Below the pieces are notes generated by a model. The model did no database searches. It had not been told where the DNA came from and worked only from the letters and a program-made list of their open reading frames with translations. Below, in pieces: positions 61,221 through 64,000 of a stretch of DNA of 64,000 nt (position 1 is its first letter; each line of letters starts with the position of its first letter). A program made the position numbers and the translations under genes. The DNA is from Rhodohalobacter sp. SW132 (lineage in GTDB: Bacteria; Bacteroidota; Rhodothermia; Balneolales; Balneolaceae): NCBI RefSeq assembly GCF_003390325.1, contig NZ_QUOK01000010.1:62001-126000 (forward strand). The letters run 5' to 3'.

Positions 61221-63925
61221 GAAATCAAGAATTTAATAAGCGGGGTTCAAGTTGGAGAAAATGGGATCTACACGTCCATACTCCGATATCAATTGAACAA
61301 AATTACGGTGGTGATCAAGGCTGGGATAAGTATTTTGATGACTTAAGAAAATTACCGGAGGAAGTAGAAGTACTTGGAATCAATGATTACTTGTTCTTAG
61401 ATGGATATTGGAGAGTGAAGGAGGAATGGGAAGCCGGTAATTTGCCAAATATTAAATTATTGCTCCCAGTAGTTGAATTACGGTTAGATAAATTTGGAAA
61501 TTCAGGAGGAAGTTTAAGCAGAGCAAATTATCATGTCGTTTTTTCCAATGAAGTTGACTCTTCTATAGAACCTCAATTTTTAAATAATTTGGAGTCAACG
61601 GGGTATCAAATAGGCGATTACGAATGGGATAAGAGCCCTACTCGTGATGCAGTTGAAGAGTTGGGAAGAGAAATCAAAAATAGAGTACCTGATGGTGTTT
61701 TACCTCCAAACGGAAGTGATTTAAAAGTTGGTCACGACAATTTAAATATTACTCTTAAATCTATAAAAACAGCACTTAGCAAAAGTGATTTCAAGGGTAA
61801 GGCTCTCACAGCTGTCGGCCTTGTTGAATGGAAGGACATTAGATGGGAGGGGTCAGGTGCAGAGAAGAAATCACTAATTGATAAATGTGATTTTGTATTT
61901 ACCGCTTCACCAGATATTGAATCGTATAACAGATCTAAACAGTATTTAATTGATAACCAAGTAAACCCAAGGTTAATACATGCCAGTGATGCACATAATA
62001 ATTTAGATTCAACAGAATCAAATAAGCTTGGACATACTTACACATGGATTAAGTGTGATCCAACATTTGAAGGTTTAAAACAGTCAATTATTGAGTTTGA
62101 TACTCGAATTCGAATTTCTGAAAACAAACCAGTAGCCCCAGTAAATCAAATCGAAAAGGTAAGTTTTGATTTTCCACCTGAGACTGAATTAAAATCTAAA
62201 TCAGCAACTGATACCTTTTGTTTTAGAGGTAGTCATAAATTCTATTTTTCCCCATATTTTACCGCAATAATTGGAGGAAGAGGTTCAGGTAAAAGTACTT
62301 TGCTTAATCTAATTGCTGAAAAAATTAAACCTGGGAAAAGCAATTATTTCAAGCAAAAAGAGCTGATCCCTGATTCGGTAAACATTCAGGAATGTGTTGA
62401 TATTGACGGAGTAACTACACCTGAAAAAGTAGAATTTCTTGAACAGAACGAGATTGAGAAGTTTGCAGTAGACTATAAATCATTTACAGAAGCAATATAC
62501 CAACGCATATTTAAGTTGGATGATGAAAGTAAATTGGCAGAGATTGAATTTGAGGCCCATGAACTTCAAGATACTTACACTACTCATCGAAATAATTTAA
62601 AGAGAAAATCTGATTTAATAGAACAAAAGAAGAAAATTGAGTCTCAGTTATCTACCCAAAAAAGTATTGTAGAGTCCTTTACTGACGAAGAGTATGTAAA
62701 ATTAAATGATGACTTGAAAGAGTTGACTACTCTTAAACAATCTCTTGAGAGTAGTAAGAAAAGGTTCAATATTTTTAATGACAAGATAAAAGAGGCCTTG
62801 GCGAGTGTTACTGAAATCGAGAAAGAACCGGATGATTATAATGAGTTCGATTTAGTTTTCACTGAGTATTTGGAAGGAGTACAATCCTCAAAAGATTCAG
62901 CTGAAAGTAATGAATTATTAGCCAAGGGTGAGGCTAAAATTGATGGTCTTATTGAAAAAATTGCTGAGAAAAAACTAGCAATCGAGAAGTTCCTTGGCTC
63001 AAAGGGCCACACCTTGGAAAATTTAAAAGACATTAGTGGAGCTAATGAAAGGATCGCAAGTCTGGAGTCTGAGTTAAGAGAGGTTAGTCAATCTTTAGCT
63101 AGATTGGAAAGATTTACTTTGAATGAACCATATAAACGAGACCTAGTAGGTACTTTCAATGTAAATATAAATCAGGTTTTGGAGCCAATTAATGAAAAAT
63201 TAAATGTCCAAAATGACCAGGTAAAACCGATTAAAATTGAGTTCAATTTTGATGAAAGTCATTTTGTAAATGAGGCAAATAAATTTATTATCGAAAAGAT
63301 TAAAGAATTTTCTGAAGGCAAAATTAGAGAAGACCATATAGCCTCCAGGCTCGAAGGGGTTAATTTAAAGGAAATTGCTAATAAGGATGATTTATTAAGA
63401 GTAATTGCAGACGATGGAACAGTAACTTCTACTGCAATGAAAGATTATTTCAATAACTCCCTAAACTTTGAAATGCTAAGAGGTTTCATAGAATACGAGT
63501 TATTAAGACTTAAAAAGTATGGTCGTTTCAATATTTATTATGATGAACGACCACTAGAGAATAACTCTTTCGGGCAAAGGTGTACCGCAACACTCGTTAT
63601 TCTACTTTTACTGGGTAACACACCAATCATTATTGATGAACCGGAAGCACACCTTGACAGTAAATTAATTGCTGAATATCTGGTTGATTTGATAAAAGAG
63701 AAAAAATTAGAACGTCAGATCATATTTGCGACTCACAATGCCAACTTTGTAGTAAATGGAGATGCAGATTTAATACACTGCCTAAGAATTGATGATGTAT
63801 CAAAAGTAACTCATAGCGAGGATATTACAATTGAAGATGTGGGTAGCCGATCAAGTCTTTTGGCGTTAGAGGGTGGCAAAGAAGCATTTCAACGTCGTGA
63901 AGATAGATACGGGCTGAGAATATGA
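61217..63925 (+). CDS. PHP-domain plus SMC-like ATPase (TrlF-like) inside the type I operon
   Basis: A 902-residue protein with two parts. The N-terminal PHP metal-dependent phosphoesterase domain has H19-V-H21 in WDLHVHTP, VEVLGINDYLFLDGY, LLPVVELRLD, and H255-ASD258-AH260. From residue 340 it is an SMC/Rad50-like ATPase: Walker A G353-GRGSGK-S360, a long coiled coil about 440-640 (LKRKSDLIEQKKKIESQL; DLKELTTLKQSLESSKK), a signature-like NSFGQRCTA, Walker B PIIID807E808PEAHLD, and the H-loop FATHNANF. The name TrlF-like comes from memory of such PHP-ATPase proteins and is unverified. It sits between hsdS and hsdR with ATGA overlaps on both sides, so it belongs to this operon. Likely DNA- or nucleotide-cleaving effector or guard (inference). 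Confidence 0.85.
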   Translation: MRNQEFNKRGSSWRKWDLHVHTPISIEQNYGGDQGWDKYFDDLRKLPEEVEVLGINDYLFLDGYWRVKEEWEAGNLPNIKLLLPVVELRLDKFGNSGGSLSRANYHVVFSNEVDSSIEPQFLNNLESTGYQIGDYEWDKSPTRDAVEELGREIKNRVPDGVLPPNGSDLKVGHDNLNITLKSIKTALSKSDFKGKALTAVGLVEWKDIRWEGSGAEKKSLIDKCDFVFTASPDIESYNRSKQYLIDNQVNPRLIHASDAHNNLDSTESNKLGHTYTWIKCDPTFEGLKQSIIEFDTRIRISENKPVAPVNQIEKVSFDFPPETELKSKSATDTFCFRGSHKFYFSPYFTAIIGGRGSGKSTLLNLIAEKIKPGKSNYFKQKELIPDSVNIQECVDIDGVTTPEKVEFLEQNEIEKFAVDYKSFTEAIYQRIFKLDDESKLAEIEFEAHELQDTYTTHRNNLKRKSDLIEQKKKIESQLSTQKSIVESFTDEEYVKLNDDLKELTTLKQSLESSKKRFNIFNDKIKEALASVTEIEKEPDDYNEFDLVFTEYLEGVQSSKDSAESNELLAKGEAKIDGLIEKIAEKKLAIEKFLGSKGHTLENLKDISGANERIASLESELREVSQSLARLERFTLNEPYKRDLVGTFNVNINQVLEPINEKLNVQNDQVKPIKIEFNFDESHFVNEANKFIIEKIKEFSEGKIREDHIASRLEGVNLKEIANKDDLLRVIADDGTVTSTAMKDYFNNSLNFEMLRGFIEYELLRLKKYGRFNIYYDERPLENNSFGQRCTATLVILLLLGNTPIIIDEPEAHLDSKLIAEYLVDLIKEKKLERQIIFATHNANFVVNGDADLIHCLRIDDVSKVTHSEDITIEDVGSRSSLLALEGGKEAFQRREDRYGLRI

Positions 63926-64000
63926 GCTATACCGAAGACCAGTTAGTACAAAAAACCGTAGCGGACTACTTGGAAGAAGCCCTTAACTGGGAATCGGTGT
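63922..64000 (+). CDS. hsdR: start of type I restriction endonuclease subunit, truncated by the window edge
   Basis: Only 26 codons are visible: MSYTEDQLVQKTVADYLEEA and LNWESV. This matches the beginning of HsdR (R.EcoR124-like proteins start M-x-x-T-E-x-x-L-x-x-x-x-x-x-x-L-x-x-x-LGWE). The ATG overlaps the stop of the PHP/SMC gene (ATGA). The expected motor and nuclease domains lie outside the window. Confidence 0.75.
   Translation, partial: MSYTEDQLVQKTVADYLEEALNWESV

Larger units (their letters stand above)
51592..64000. mobile_element. genomic island integrated at tRNA-Ile2, right end outside the window
   Basis: A tRNA gene is followed by a tyrosine integrase in the same direction, an excisionase-like regulator, replication-gene remains, an AAA+ ATPase, a nuclease-like gene and a type I restriction-modification operon. 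This is the classical make-up of an integrative element carrying defence genes. Base use becomes visibly more AT-rich, strongest from 60 kb on. The left attachment site would be the tRNA 3' end; the matching repeat must be beyond base 64000. Several genes are decayed, so the element may no longer move by itself. Confidence 0.75.

Overview
The window reads as chromosome of a member of the phylum Balneolota/Rhodothermota (the Bacteroidota side of the FCB group). The signs are a SusC/SusD pair, TonB receptors with N-terminal carboxypeptidase-like domains, PorV-like proteins, many lipoproteins, weak Shine-Dalgarno signals, and a secreted protein ending in the sorting domain with the NYPNPFNPST motif that is typical of these phyla. 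No rRNA or species marker is present, so the genus is not called. Gene density and base use look ordinary up to about 51.6 kb. From there to the right edge the DNA is more AT-rich and looks acquired.

Layout of the core part. 1-2.5 kb: end of a SusC receptor and its SusD lipoprotein. 3.1-4.6 kb: a paired nucleotidyltransferase-like protein and glycosyltransferase. 4.7-16.2 kb: a cell-surface cluster with two large secreted proteins bearing C-terminal sorting domains, an Ig-like lipoprotein, a TonB receptor, a PorV-like barrel and a beta-propeller lipoprotein. 16.5-22.1 kb: de novo NAD synthesis (nadB, nadC, nadA) with a cysteine desulfurase on the opposite strand that probably serves the NadA iron-sulfur cluster. 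22.8-30.2 kb: an Oar-like receptor, an NPP-type phosphodiesterase lipoprotein, a four-helix-bundle protein, a ferredoxin, folP and the c-di-AMP synthase cdaA. 30.2-36.6 kb, minus strand: methylmalonyl-CoA mutase (mutA, mutB) and its GTPase meaB, interrupted by a small toxin-antitoxin pair. 37.1-40.1 kb: an unusual operon of pilin-like one-helix proteins. 40.3-51.1 kb: recN, a barrel/lipoprotein pair, a D-lactate/glycolate-type FAD and Fe-S oxidoreductase, sucC, a transposase-fold protein without catalytic residues, and a LolA-like protein.

Right end, 51.6-64 kb: a genomic island next to tRNA-Ile2(CAU). It carries a tyrosine integrase with a translationally coupled partner of unknown function, an AlpA/excisionase-like regulator, a frameshifted replication-protein remnant, an AAA+ ATPase, a decayed gene, a PD-(D/E)XK nuclease-like protein, and a type I restriction-modification operon. 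That operon is hsdM, hsdS, a 902-aa PHP plus SMC-like ATPase and the start of hsdR, with 4-base overlaps from hsdS onward. The hsdM frame carries an in-frame amber stop about 90 codons before its natural end. The PHP/SMC gene embedded in the operon, together with the interrupted hsdM, is the most interesting point in the window.

Three families of intergenic palindromic repeats are scattered through the core part. Family A is bounded by inverted GAGGCTGTGAGAAAAT-like ends (3 copies). Family B is rich in CACGAAG (2 copies, one nested in A). Family C has ACACCCCTC ends and CTCCCCTTGAGGGGAG hairpins (at least 4 copies). One family C copy supplies the last codons of mutA. No rRNA, CRISPR array or intact insertion sequence was seen.
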